DNA of 64,000 bases from Streptomyces asoensis (GTDB taxonomy: Bacteria > Actinomycetota > Actinomycetes > Streptomycetales > Streptomycetaceae). Shown here piece after piece: positions 36,829 through 45,487 of this stretch (the first letter of the stretch is position 1; every line of letters begins with the position of its first letter). Location of the stretch: the NCBI RefSeq assembly GCF_016860545.1, contig NZ_BNEB01000003.1:2108001-2172000 (forward strand), given 5' to 3'. The position numbers were made by a program, and so were the translations under genes. The notes below the pieces were generated by a model. It was not told the DNA's origin, did no database searches, and was given only the letters and a program-made list of their open reading frames with translations.

Positions 36829-38484
36829 ATGGGGACCGAGGGGGGCCGGGACGGCGCACGGGTCATCGCGGGCCGTTACCGGCTGGACGCGAGGCTCGGG
36901 CGCGGCGGCATGGGGATCGTGTGGGGAGCCACCGATCAGCTGCTGGGACGGCGTGTCGCCGTCAAGGAGCTGACCCAGGACGACACGCTCTCCGCCGAGG
37001 AGGCACGCGGACGCCGCGACCGGACGCTGCGCGAGGCCCGGGCGGTCGCCCAGCTCAGCCACCCGCACATCATCGTCGTGCACGACGTCGTCGAGGACGG
37101 CGAACGCCCCTGCATCGTCATGGAGCTGATCGACGGCGGCTCGCTCGCCGACCGGATCGCCGAGCGGGGTCCGATCGAGCCCGAGGAGGTCGCCCGGATC
37201 GGCATCGCCCTGCTGGGCGCCCTGCGCGCGGCCCACGCCGCAGGGGTGCTGCACCGCGACATCAAGCCCGCCAACGTCCTGCTCGACAGCGCCGGCGGCC
37301 GGGTCGTCCTCACCGACTTCGGCATCGCGCAGGTCGCGGGCGCCACCACGCTCACCGAGACCGGGTCGTTCGTCGGCTCGCCCGAGTACACCGCGCCGGA
37401 ACGGATGTCGGGGGCGCGGACCGGCGCGGAGTCCGACCTGTGGTCGCTGGGCGCGCTGCTGTGCACGGCGCTGAGCGGCGAGTCCCCCTTCCGCCGCGAC
37501 TCGCTCGGCGGGATCCTGCACGCCGTCGTCTTCGCGGAGATCAGGACGCCCGAGCAGGCCGCGCCGCTGCTGCCCGTCGTGCGGGGGCTGCTGGAGCGCG
37601 ATCCGGACCGGCGGCTGGGTGCCGCGGAGGCGGAGCGGCTGCTGCGCGCCTACCTGGAGACCGGGCGCACGCCGCCACCGGTGTCGTCGGGATATACGCC
37701 GACCCAGGCCGATGTGCCCCGCCCGCGGCCCGAAACCGCGGCCCGGGAGCGTTCCACGCGGGGTGTGCTCGTGGCCGCGCTGCTGGTCGCCGCGATGGCG
37801 GGGGCGGGCATCTCGGCCGCGGCGCTGCTGATGAAGGGCGACGGCGACGGCGGCCGCACGCCCACGAGTTCGGCCCCGGGCGCCCCGGTGAGCGGCCCCG
37901 CGACCACCTCGGCCGGGGCGTCCTCGGGCTCCCGCTCCCCGTCCGGTTCCGCCACCGGGTCCCGGTCGGCGGGGCCCACCGCCGCCGTCCCGGGCGGCTC
38001 CGCGTCCCCCGCCTCCGACGGCCGTCCCGGCACGCCCACCGCCCCGTCCGGCTACCGGGTGGCGCGGGACCCGGCCGGGTTCGCGCTCGCCGTGCCGGAG
38101 GACTTCACGCGGCTGCCGCAGGGCGAGCGGGTCTTCTATCTGTCCCCCGGGCAGGTCTTCCGGCTCGGCATCAAGGTCTCGCCCCGGCAGCCCGGCGGCC
38201 CGTCGGCCGTGATGCGGCGCGCGGCGGCCGACGGCCCGGACAGCAACCCCGGGTACCACGACGGCCGCGTCACGCAGACCGGTCACCGCGGACACCCCGC
38301 CGCGCTCTGGGAGTTCACCTGGAACGGCTTCAGCGCCACCGAGGGGCCCCGGCACACCTACGACCTGTGCTGGGAGGAGGGCGGCCTGCTGTACGACGTG
38401 TGGGTGTCGGCGCCGGTCGGGAAGGTGCGGGAGGCGCGCGAGTACTTCGACGTCGCGGTCGACACGTTCACCGTATCGACCTAA
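36829..38484 (+). CDS. Transmembrane Ser/Thr protein kinase (array member 4)
   Basis: Encodes 551 aa. The catalytic core at about residues 12-275 is intact: GRGGMG, Lys46, HRDIKPAN with Asp144, DFG Asp163, and GSPEYTAPERMSG. The membrane span is at about 311-334, followed by a Ser/Gly/Pro stretch and an outside domain at about 405-551 beginning YRVARDPAGFALAVPEDF. Two cysteines (IVMEL region and CWEEGG) are not obviously paired. ATG 36829 lacks a strong ribosome-binding site. Lies 107 bp after the preceding kinase and probably shares its transcript. Confidence 0.93.
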   Translation: MGTEGGRDGARVIAGRYRLDARLGRGGMGIVWGATDQLLGRRVAVKELTQDDTLSAEEARGRRDRTLREARAVAQLSHPHIIVVHDVVEDGERPCIVMELIDGGSLADRIAERGPIEPEEVARIGIALLGALRAAHAAGVLHRDIKPANVLLDSAGGRVVLTDFGIAQVAGATTLTETGSFVGSPEYTAPERMSGARTGAESDLWSLGALLCTALSGESPFRRDSLGGILHAVVFAEIRTPEQAAPLLPVVRGLLERDPDRRLGAAEAERLLRAYLETGRTPPPVSSGYTPTQADVPRPRPETAARERSTRGVLVAALLVAAMAGAGISAAALLMKGDGDGGRTPTSSAPGAPVSGPATTSAGASSGSRSPSGSATGSRSAGPTAAVPGGSASPASDGRPGTPTAPSGYRVARDPAGFALAVPEDFTRLPQGERVFYLSPGQVFRLGIKVSPRQPGGPSAVMRRAAADGPDSNPGYHDGRVTQTGHRGHPAALWEFTWNGFSATEGPRHTYDLCWEEGGLLYDVWVSAPVGKVREAREYFDVAVDTFTVST

Positions 38485-38576
38485 AAGGGCGATAAGGAAC
38501 ATCACGCGTCACGGGTCTGTGACCGGTACGCGTCACCGGTGGAATCCGGCCTGCCGGGCGCGATATCCATGGAGGC

Positions 38577-40457
38577 ATGAGCCACCACGGGGGCGCCGGT
38601 CACGAGGCCGACGAGACGACGAGTTTTGTTCTGCAACCGCCGCAGCCGCCGAACCAGTCGCCGCGGCCGGACGGACCGCGGTCGGACGGACCGCGGCCGC
38701 CGGAGCCACCGCGGCCGGACCGGCCCCGGTCGGATCGGCCGCAGTCGGCCCTGCCGGAACAGCACCCCCAGTCGCACCCCCGGCCCCAGCCGCAGTCGCA
38801 AGCCCACCCCCAGTCCCAAGCGCACCCCCAGGCGCAGCCGCCGGACCGGCCGCACCCGCTGTCGCCGCACGCGCAGCCGCATCCACACCCGCAGCCACCG
38901 TCGTCCGTGCCGCAGTCGCCGCAGTCGCCGCAGTCGCCGCAGTCGCCGCAGTCGCAGGCCGGGCCGCAGGAACCCGGTGTCGGGCGGCTCGTCGCGGGGC
39001 GGTACCGGCTGCTCGGCAGGCTCGGGCACGGCGGCATGGGCACGGTGTGGCGGGCCAAGGACGAGACGATGGACCGCGAGGTCGCCGTCAAGGAACCCCG
39101 GGTCCCGGACCACCTTCCCGAACGCGAACAGGCCAACCTGTTCGAGCGGATGCGCCGCGAGGCCCGGGCCGCGGCCCGCCTCGACCATCCGGCCGTCGTG
39201 AACGTGCACGACGTGGCGGTCGTCGACGGCCGGCCCTGGATCGTGATGGAGCTGGTCCACGGACGCTCGCTCGGCGACGCCCTCCAGGAGGGCACGCTCG
39301 ACGCCCGCGAGGCGGCCCGGGTCGGCCTGGAGGTGCTCGGCGCGCTGGAGGCGGCGCACGCGGCGGGCATCCTGCACCGGGACGTGAAGCCCGACAACAT
39401 CCTCCTCGGCCGCCACGAGCGCATCGTGCTCACCGACTTCGGCATCGCCCGGATCGAGGGCGAGACCAATCTGACCGACACCGGCGGCATCGTCGGCTCG
39501 CCGGAGTACATCGCCCCCGAGCGCGTGCTCGGGCAGCGGCCGGGGCCGGCCGCCGACCTCTGGTCGCTGGGCGTCGTCCTGTACGCGGCGACGGAGGGCG
39601 TGTCGCCGTTCCGACGCAGCAACACCCCGGCCACGCTCCAGTCCGTGCTCAACGCGGTGCCCGCGCCGCCGGCCGCCGCCCGGGGCCCCCTCGCCGAGGC
39701 CGTCGACGGCCTGCTGGAGAAGGACCCGGCGCGCCGTCCGCCCGCCGCGCGGGTGCGGGCCCTGCTGGAGGCGGCCGCGAACCCGCCCGCGCCGCGGCCC
39801 ACCGAGGAGGTGCGGCACCCGGCGGTCGCCCGTACCCGGCGGCGGTTCGGCCGCGCGGCGTGGACCGGGCTCGGCGCGGCCGTCGTCGCCGCGGCGGTGA
39901 CGGCGTACCTGGTGGTCGCCGACCCGTTCGCGGGCCCGCTGCCGGACGGCTGGAAGACGAAGCACGAGAAGAACGTCACCGCGACGCTGGCGGTGCCGGC
40001 GAGCTATGTGCGCGGCGTGCCGGAGAAGCCGGCGGACGGACTCCGGGTGAGCTACACCGATCCGAGCGGCGCGGTCTCGGTCGTCCTGGAGGTGCTCCGC
40101 AGGGCGACGGACACCGGCCACGAGATCAAGGCCTCCGCGGCCGCCGAGATGTACGCCGACGACGGCGACTTCAAGGAGTCCGGCAGCTACGAACTGAACA
40201 TGCCCAAGGCGCCGAGGACCCGGACGGACGGCGACGAGACCTTCCAGGGGCGCAAGGCGGCCGGGAACACGGTCGTGTACACCACCGACGACTCCCGGGA
40301 GCCCGCCCCGCGCGAGCTGAGGATCCTCTACTACCGGTCCACCGGCGGTGACATGTACAAGCTGCTGATCGGCTACCCGGGCAAGGGCGACTTCACCGAC
40401 CGGGGCCGCGAGGTGGCCCGCGTCGCCATCGCCAACCTGAAGATCGACAAGCTCTGA
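38577..40457 (+). CDS. Transmembrane Ser/Thr protein kinase with Pro/Gln-rich N-terminus (array member 5)
   Basis: Encodes 626 aa. The first approximately 130 residues are a disordered Pro/Gln/His/Ser-rich tail that includes five Pro-Gln-Ser units encoded by a perfect 9-bp repeat. The kinase domain at about 140-400 is intact: GHGGMG, Lys172 (VAVKEPRVP), HRDVKPDN with Asp269, DFG Asp287, GSPEYIAPERVLG. A membrane span is at about 428-448; the outside domain (about 455-626) holds GPLPDGWKTKHEKNVTATLAVPASY. An N-terminal disordered extension ahead of a Hanks kinase is unusual. ATG 38577 is preceded by GGAGGC. Confidence 0.92.
   Translation: MSHHGGAGHEADETTSFVLQPPQPPNQSPRPDGPRSDGPRPPEPPRPDRPRSDRPQSALPEQHPQSHPRPQPQSQAHPQSQAHPQAQPPDRPHPLSPHAQPHPHPQPPSSVPQSPQSPQSPQSPQSQAGPQEPGVGRLVAGRYRLLGRLGHGGMGTVWRAKDETMDREVAVKEPRVPDHLPEREQANLFERMRREARAAARLDHPAVVNVHDVAVVDGRPWIVMELVHGRSLGDALQEGTLDAREAARVGLEVLGALEAAHAAGILHRDVKPDNILLGRHERIVLTDFGIARIEGETNLTDTGGIVGSPEYIAPERVLGQRPGPAADLWSLGVVLYAATEGVSPFRRSNTPATLQSVLNAVPAPPAAARGPLAEAVDGLLEKDPARRPPAARVRALLEAAANPPAPRPTEEVRHPAVARTRRRFGRAAWTGLGAAVVAAAVTAYLVVADPFAGPLPDGWKTKHEKNVTATLAVPASYVRGVPEKPADGLRVSYTDPSGAVSVVLEVLRRATDTGHEIKASAAAEMYADDGDFKESGSYELNMPKAPRTRTDGDETFQGRKAAGNTVVYTTDDSREPAPRELRILYYRSTGGDMYKLLIGYPGKGDFTDRGREVARVAIANLKIDKL
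38910..38954 (+). repeat. Five perfect 9-bp units CCGCAGTCG inside kinase 5
   Basis: Five head-to-tail copies encode Pro-Gln-Ser repeats. Loss or gain of units keeps the frame, so length variation between strains is expected. Confidence 0.95.
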
Positions 40458-40525
40458 AGCGGGCGGCGCCAGACACCCCCCAGGCCGGCTGCGCGCGGCA
40501 GCGGCCCGGGTGCAGCAGTTGCTTC

Positions 40526-40678
40526 TGCCTCGATCCCGCCGGGGCCGCCGCCAGCCGGACCCGCGTGCTCGAACGCGCGGCGGAGCAAGGGGAGTTGGTG
40601 ATCCCCGCGCACTTCGGCGGTGCGGGCGCGGTGCGGGTGCGGCGGCGGTCGGTGGGACGGTTCGTCCTGAGCGGGTGA
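40526..40678 (+). pseudogene. Possible 3' remnant of an MBL-fold metallo-hydrolase gene
   Basis: One frame in the 251-bp gap between kinases 5 and 6 reads LDPAG-x4-SRTRVLERAAEQGELVIPAHFGGAGAVRV and ends at TGA 40676-40678. The string VIPAHFGGAGAV closely resembles the C-terminal part of MBL-fold hydrolases as remembered. No N-terminal MBL motif (HxHxDH) is present and the frame merges upstream into kinase 5 in another phase. This looks like a decayed fragment, but similarity needs a search. Confidence 0.4.
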
Positions 40679-40708
40679 GGGGCCGGGGGATCGTGGTAGT
40701 CATGGGGC

Positions 40709-41725
40709 ATGAGCAACGACGGGGATCCCGGCGGCGCGGACGGCCGTACGGTGGGCGGGCGTTACCGGCTGCTGGACCGGATCGGCTCCGGCGTGACGGG
40801 CACCGTCTGGCGGGCCCGTGACGAGGTCACGGGACGCGAGGTCGCCGTCCGGGAACCCCGGCTGCCGGGCGGCCCGCGGGGCGGTTTCCGGCGCAGGACC
40901 GCCCACCGCCTGTACCGCGAGGCGCGGGCCGCCGCCCGGGTGCGCCACCCCAGCGCCGTCGCCGTCCACGACGTGGTGGTGGAAGGCGGACCCGGCGCGG
41001 CCGCCGAGGGCGCGCTTCCCTGGACGGTCATGGAGCTGGTCCGCGGGGAGTCCCTGCGCGAGGTGCTGGAGCGCGGCCCGCTCGACCCCGCCGAGGCCGC
41101 CCGGGTCGGCGCCGCCGTCCTGGACGCCCTGCGTGCCGCCCACGCCGTCGGCATCCTCCACCGGGACCTGAAACCCACGAACGTCCTCCTGGCCCCGGCC
41201 CCTGCTTCGGACCCCGCCGGGCGGTCGCACCCCCGCGGCCGGGTCGTCGTCACCGACTTCGGCGGGGCCTCCGTCGGGGGTGAGGAGGGGTGGGCCGGCG
41301 GTGGTGCGCTCGCCGGATCGCCGGAGTTCACCGCGCCCGAGCGGCTGTCCGGGCGGGCCGCGGGGCCCGCCTGTGACCTGTGGTCCCTCGGTGTCCTGCT
41401 GTACACGGCCGTCGAGGGACGGTCCCCGTTCCGCCGTGCGACGGCGGAGTCGACGCGTGCGGCGGTCGTCGCCGCCGACCCGCCGGAGCCGGAGCGGGCC
41501 GGTCCGCTCGGCCCGCTCCTCGGACGGCTCCTGGTGCGCGACCCGGTGCGGCGGCCCGCCCCCGAGGAGGTGGCCGCGACCCTGGCGGCCGTGGCCGGGG
41601 GCCCGCCGGCCACGGCGCGGGCCGGTGCGGTCCTGCGGCGGGCGGCGGAGCCCCTCGGCGTGTCCGGCGCCCGGCCGGACACCGCGGTGTCCGACGGGGC
41701 GCGCGACCGCCTGGAGATCGGGTGA
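40709..41725 (+). CDS. Cytoplasmic Ser/Thr-kinase-like protein with Lys-to-Arg change (array member 6)
   Basis: Encodes 338 aa with only a kinase domain (about residues 18-290) and a short tail; no membrane span. The Gly-loop is GSGVTG. The ATP-anchoring lysine is Arg48 (VAVREPRLPG), while Asp153 (HRDLKPTN) and DFG Asp183 remain, followed by GSPEFTAPERLSG. The VAVREPRLP segment is close to VAVKEPRVP of kinase 5, so the two are probably duplicates. With Lys lost, activity is doubtful; it may be a pseudokinase or use an alternative lysine. ATG 40709. Confidence 0.9.
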   Translation: MSNDGDPGGADGRTVGGRYRLLDRIGSGVTGTVWRARDEVTGREVAVREPRLPGGPRGGFRRRTAHRLYREARAAARVRHPSAVAVHDVVVEGGPGAAAEGALPWTVMELVRGESLREVLERGPLDPAEAARVGAAVLDALRAAHAVGILHRDLKPTNVLLAPAPASDPAGRSHPRGRVVVTDFGGASVGGEEGWAGGGALAGSPEFTAPERLSGRAAGPACDLWSLGVLLYTAVEGRSPFRRATAESTRAAVVAADPPEPERAGPLGPLLGRLLVRDPVRRPAPEEVAATLAAVAGGPPATARAGAVLRRAAEPLGVSGARPDTAVSDGARDRLEIG

Positions 41726-41759
41726 ACGACCGGGGCAACGTCCTGATCAGCAGGTTTGT

Positions 41760-41816
41760 TGCCAGTGAACGCTGGCAGCATGTGTGCGGTCGGTGAAACG
41801 GTATTACCGGCGGGTA
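41760..41816. promoter_or_regulatory. Two dyads upstream of the semialdehyde dehydrogenase gene
   Basis: TGCCAG-N6-CTGGCA (41760-41777) and the palindrome TACCGGCGGGTA (41805-41816) lie 91 and 35 bp before the ATG. The second resembles TetR-type operators of catabolic genes in actinobacteria. Regulator unknown. Confidence 0.4.
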
Positions 41817-41850
41817 CCCAAAGTCCTCCGCACGTCATACCCTGCGCCTC

Positions 41851-43494
41851 ATGACGGACTCGCAGGCCCCGGAAAAGACCGGCACCGAGATCAGTGGGAC
41901 GACCACGACCGGTACCAACCCCCTCGCCCCCACGCCCCTCGGCGTGCGTACGGCGGCGGACGTGGTCACCCCCGAGCTGGTCGCCCAGCTCACCAAGGGC
42001 GTGACCGGCTCCGGCCGTACGGCCAACCACACGCCCTTCACCGGCGAGAAGCTGGCCGACCTGCCCGAGTCCACCCCCGACGACGTGCTCAAGGCCTTCG
42101 AGGCGGCCCGCAGGGCGCAGGCGGTGTGGGAGCGGACGCCGGTGCGCGAACGCGCCGCAGTCCTGCTCCGCTTCCACGACCTGGTCCTGGAGCGGCAGGC
42201 CGAGGTGCTCGACCTGATCCAGCTGGAGACCGGCAAGGCCCGACTGCACGCCCACGAGGAGGTGCAGGCGGTGGCCGTCGCCGCCCGGCACTACGGCCGC
42301 AAGGCCCCCTCCTACCTGCGCCCCAAGCGGCACGCGGGCGCCATGCCGACGCTGACGAAGGTCACCGAACTGCGCCACCCGCGCGGGGTCGTGGGGCAGA
42401 TAGCGCCCTGGAACTACCCGCTGGAGCTGTCGGTGGGGGACGCGCTGCCCGCGTTCGTGGCGGGCAACGCGGTGGTGATGAAGCCGGACACCGAGACCTG
42501 CCTGACCGCCCTGTGGGCCCGCGACCTGCTGGTCGAGGCCGGCCTGCCCGCCGACGTCTTCCAGGTCGTCCTCGGTGAGGGCCCCGTCATCGGCCCGGAG
42601 GTCGTGCGGCACGCCGACTACGTCTCCTTCACCGGCTCCACCCGCACCGGCCGCGAGGTCGCGCAGGGCGCCGCCGCCCGGCTCGTCGGCGTCTCCCTCG
42701 AACTCGGCGGCAAGAACGCCATGCTGGTGCTCGAGGACGCGGACATCGAGAAGGCCGCCGCCGGGGCCGTCCGGGCCTGCTTCTCCTCGGCGGGCCAGCT
42801 CTGCATCTCCATCGAGCGGCTGTACGTCCACGAGTCGGTCGCGGACGCCTTCCTGGAGCGTTTCGCCGCCCGCACCAGGGCCATGCGGCTCGGCACCGCC
42901 CTGGCCTACGGCGCGGACATGGGCTCGCTGGTGGGCGAGCGCCAGCTGGAGACCGTGACCCGGCACGTGGAGGAGGCCGTCGCCAAGGGCGCCCGGCTCG
43001 TCGCGGGCGGGGTCGCCCGCCCGGACGTCGGCCCGTACTTCTTCGAGCCGACGATCCTCGACGGCGTGACGGAGCCCATGTCCGTCTGCACCGAGGAGAC
43101 CTTCGGGCCGGTCGTCTCGATCTACCGTTTCACGACCGACGACGAGGCGGTCGAGCTCGCCAACTCCACGCCGTACGGTCTGAACTCGTCGGTCTGGACG
43201 AAGGACGGCCGCCGCGGCAGGGAGGTCGCCTCCCGGCTGCGTACCGGCACGGTGAACGTCAACGAGGGCTACGCGCCCGCCTACGGCAGCGTCCAGTCGC
43301 CGATGGGCGGCATGAAGCAGTCCGGTCTGGGCCGCCGGCACGGCTCCGAGGGCATCCTCAAGTACACCGAGGCCCAGACGGTGGCCCAGCAGCGCCTGCT
43401 GCCGATGGCGCCCGCGCTGGGCATGGACGACGAGAAGTACGCGGAGTTCATGAGCCGGAGCCTGCGCCTGATGAAGGCGTTCCGCTTCCGCTAG
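41851..43494 (+). CDS. Succinate-semialdehyde dehydrogenase (aldehyde dehydrogenase family)
   Basis: Encodes 547 aa. NAD(P)-binding and catalytic landmarks include APWNYPLELSVGDALPAFVAGNAVVMKPDT, FTGSTRTGR, LELGGKN with the general base Glu, and SSAGQLCISIERLY with the catalytic Cys. The closest functional group from memory is the GabD2-like succinate-semialdehyde dehydrogenases, which feed succinate into the TCA cycle. The first approximately 40 residues are a low-complexity Thr-rich tail. Followed after 64 bp by the GMC oxidoreductase gene, probably co-transcribed. Exact substrate not certain. Confidence 0.9.
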   Translation: MTDSQAPEKTGTEISGTTTTGTNPLAPTPLGVRTAADVVTPELVAQLTKGVTGSGRTANHTPFTGEKLADLPESTPDDVLKAFEAARRAQAVWERTPVRERAAVLLRFHDLVLERQAEVLDLIQLETGKARLHAHEEVQAVAVAARHYGRKAPSYLRPKRHAGAMPTLTKVTELRHPRGVVGQIAPWNYPLELSVGDALPAFVAGNAVVMKPDTETCLTALWARDLLVEAGLPADVFQVVLGEGPVIGPEVVRHADYVSFTGSTRTGREVAQGAAARLVGVSLELGGKNAMLVLEDADIEKAAAGAVRACFSSAGQLCISIERLYVHESVADAFLERFAARTRAMRLGTALAYGADMGSLVGERQLETVTRHVEEAVAKGARLVAGGVARPDVGPYFFEPTILDGVTEPMSVCTEETFGPVVSIYRFTTDDEAVELANSTPYGLNSSVWTKDGRRGREVASRLRTGTVNVNEGYAPAYGSVQSPMGGMKQSGLGRRHGSEGILKYTEAQTVAQQRLLPMAPALGMDDEKYAEFMSRSLRLMKAFRFR

Positions 43495-43558
43495 ACCGCG
43501 CGGCCCACCCCTCCCGCTCCACCCGTCCCACCCCACCCGTTCTCAACGAGGAGAGCCT

Positions 43559-45337
43559 GTGCCCCAGGACGCTTACGACTACGACGTCCTCGTCGTCGGA
43601 TCGGGCTTCGGCGGCTCGGTGACCGCCCTGCGCCTGACGGAGAAGGGCTACCGCGTCGGCGTCCTGGAGGCGGGCCGCCGCTTCGCCCGTGAGTCGCTGC
43701 CCAAGAACTCCTGGGACCTCAGGAACTACCTGTGGGCGCCGAGGCTCGGCATGTACGGCATCCAGCGCATCCACCTGCTGGGCAACGTCATGGTGCTGGC
43801 CGGAGCGGGCGTCGGCGGCGGCTCCCTCAACTACGCCAACACGCTGTACGTGCCGCCGAAGCCCTTCTTCGACGACCCCCAGTGGCGTGACATCACCGAC
43901 TGGCAGGAGGAGCTGACGCCGTACTACGACCAGGCGCGGCGCATGCTGGGCGTACGGCTCAACCCGACGACGACCCCCTCCGACGTCCACCTCAAGGCGG
44001 CGGCGGAGCGGATGGGCGTCGGCGACACCTTCCACATGGCGCCGGTCGGCGTGTTCTTCGGCGACGGGAAGGACGCCGACGGCACGGCGCGGGCGAAGCC
44101 GGGCGAGCAGGCCGACGACCCCTACTTCGGGGGCGCGGGGCCGGCCCGCAAGGCCTGCACCGAGTGCGGCGAGTGCATGACCGGCTGCCGGCACGGCGCG
44201 AAGAACACCCTGAACGAGAACTACCTGTACCTCGCCGAGAAGGCGGGCGCGGTCGTGCACCCGCTGACGACGGTGGTGTCCGTGACGGACGACTCGCAGG
44301 GCGGCTACGCGGTCGCCACGCTGCCCACCGACGACCGCCGCAAGGCGCGGGGCCGGGTCTTCACGGCCCGCCGGGTGGTCCTCGCCGCGGGCACCTACGG
44401 CACGCAGACCCTGCTGCACCGGATGAAGGCGAACCGCCAGCTCCCCTACCTGTCCGACCGGCTGGGCGAGCTGACCCGGACCAACTCGGAGGCACTGGTC
44501 GGCGCCCAGACCGACGACCGCCGCTACCGCAGGGCGACGGGCGCGGCCAAGGTGGACTTCACCCGCGGGGTCGCCATCACCTCCTCCGTCCATCCCGACG
44601 ACAGCACCCACATCGAGCCGGTCCGCTACGGCAAGGGCTCCAACTCGATGGGCGGCCTGTCGATCCTCCAGGTGCCGTACGCGGAGGGCTCCTCGCGCGT
44701 CGCGGGCTGGCTCGCGAACGCGGCCCGCCACCCGCTGCTCGTGCTGCGCTCGCTCTCCAACCGCCGCTGGTCGGAGCGGACGATCATCGGGCTGGTGATG
44801 CAGTCCCTGGACAACTCGCTGACGACGTATCTGAAGCCGGCGGGCGTGGGCCGGGGTCTGCTGACGGCACGCCAGGGCCACGGCGCCCCCAACCCCAAGC
44901 AGATCAGGGCCGCTTCCCGGGCCGCGTCCGCGATCGCCGCCGAGATCAACGGCTTCGCCGGTTCCAACGTCGGCGAGCTGATGGGCACCCCGCTCACCGC
45001 GCACTTCCTCGGCGGCTGCCCGATCGGCGACTCGCGCGAGACGGGCGTCATCGACCCGTACCACCGCCTCTACGGCCACCCCGGCATCTCCGTCGTGGAC
45101 GGCGCCGCCGTCTCGGCGAACCTGGGGGTGAACCCGTCGCTCACCATCACCGCCCAGGCCGAGCGCGCGATGTCGTACTGGCCCAACAAGGGCGAGACGG
45201 ATCCGCGTCCGGCGCAGGGAGCGGCGTACGAGCGGCTGAAGCCGGTGGAACCCGTCAGCCCGGTGGTCCCGGCGGAGGCGTTCGGGGCGCTGCGCCTGCC
45301 GTTCCTGGGCATGCCGGCCGTGCCGCCGAAGCAGTAG
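43559..45337 (+). CDS. GMC-family oxidoreductase (ChoD-like), with Cys4 motif
   Basis: Encodes 592 aa. The FAD motif VVGSGFGGSVTALRLTEKG is at about residues 12-30, and LAGAGVGGGSLNYAN at about 80-94 is the second flavin segment. The C-terminal FLGGCPIGDSRETGVIDPYHRLYGHPGISVVDGAAV matches the GMC/cholesterol-oxidase-like family. Residues 200-210 contain C-x2-C-x2-C-x3-C (CTECGECMTGC), which looks like an iron-sulfur ligand set, also known from mycobacterial ChoD relatives. Whether sterol is the substrate is unproven. GTG 43559 follows GAGGAG. Confidence 0.9.
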   Translation: MPQDAYDYDVLVVGSGFGGSVTALRLTEKGYRVGVLEAGRRFARESLPKNSWDLRNYLWAPRLGMYGIQRIHLLGNVMVLAGAGVGGGSLNYANTLYVPPKPFFDDPQWRDITDWQEELTPYYDQARRMLGVRLNPTTTPSDVHLKAAAERMGVGDTFHMAPVGVFFGDGKDADGTARAKPGEQADDPYFGGAGPARKACTECGECMTGCRHGAKNTLNENYLYLAEKAGAVVHPLTTVVSVTDDSQGGYAVATLPTDDRRKARGRVFTARRVVLAAGTYGTQTLLHRMKANRQLPYLSDRLGELTRTNSEALVGAQTDDRRYRRATGAAKVDFTRGVAITSSVHPDDSTHIEPVRYGKGSNSMGGLSILQVPYAEGSSRVAGWLANAARHPLLVLRSLSNRRWSERTIIGLVMQSLDNSLTTYLKPAGVGRGLLTARQGHGAPNPKQIRAASRAASAIAAEINGFAGSNVGELMGTPLTAHFLGGCPIGDSRETGVIDPYHRLYGHPGISVVDGAAVSANLGVNPSLTITAQAERAMSYWPNKGETDPRPAQGAAYERLKPVEPVSPVVPAEAFGALRLPFLGMPAVPPKQ

Positions 45338-45431
45338 GGCGCCCGTATCCGGCAGGGCGCCAGGGCCCTCTGCCGGGGTGAGGACCTGTCCCGGGTGAGG
45401 ACTCGTCCCGGCCGGTTCGTGCCGGGAAAGG

Positions 45432-45473
45432 GCGAAGGGACCTGCGCCCCCCTCCGAGCGCAGGTCCCTTCGC
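45432..45473. terminator. 16-bp perfect bidirectional terminator
   Basis: GCGAAGGGACCTGCGC (45432-45447) and its exact complement (45458-45473) surround a 10-nt loop between the converging GMC and LAxTG-protein genes. Confidence 0.9.
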
Positions 45474-45487
45474 TGGTCTGTCGGGTG

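Noticed and set aside
41280-41300. Kinase 6 as frameshifted remnant
   Set aside because: The frame is intact from 40709 to 41725 with all late kinase motifs; only the lysine is changed.
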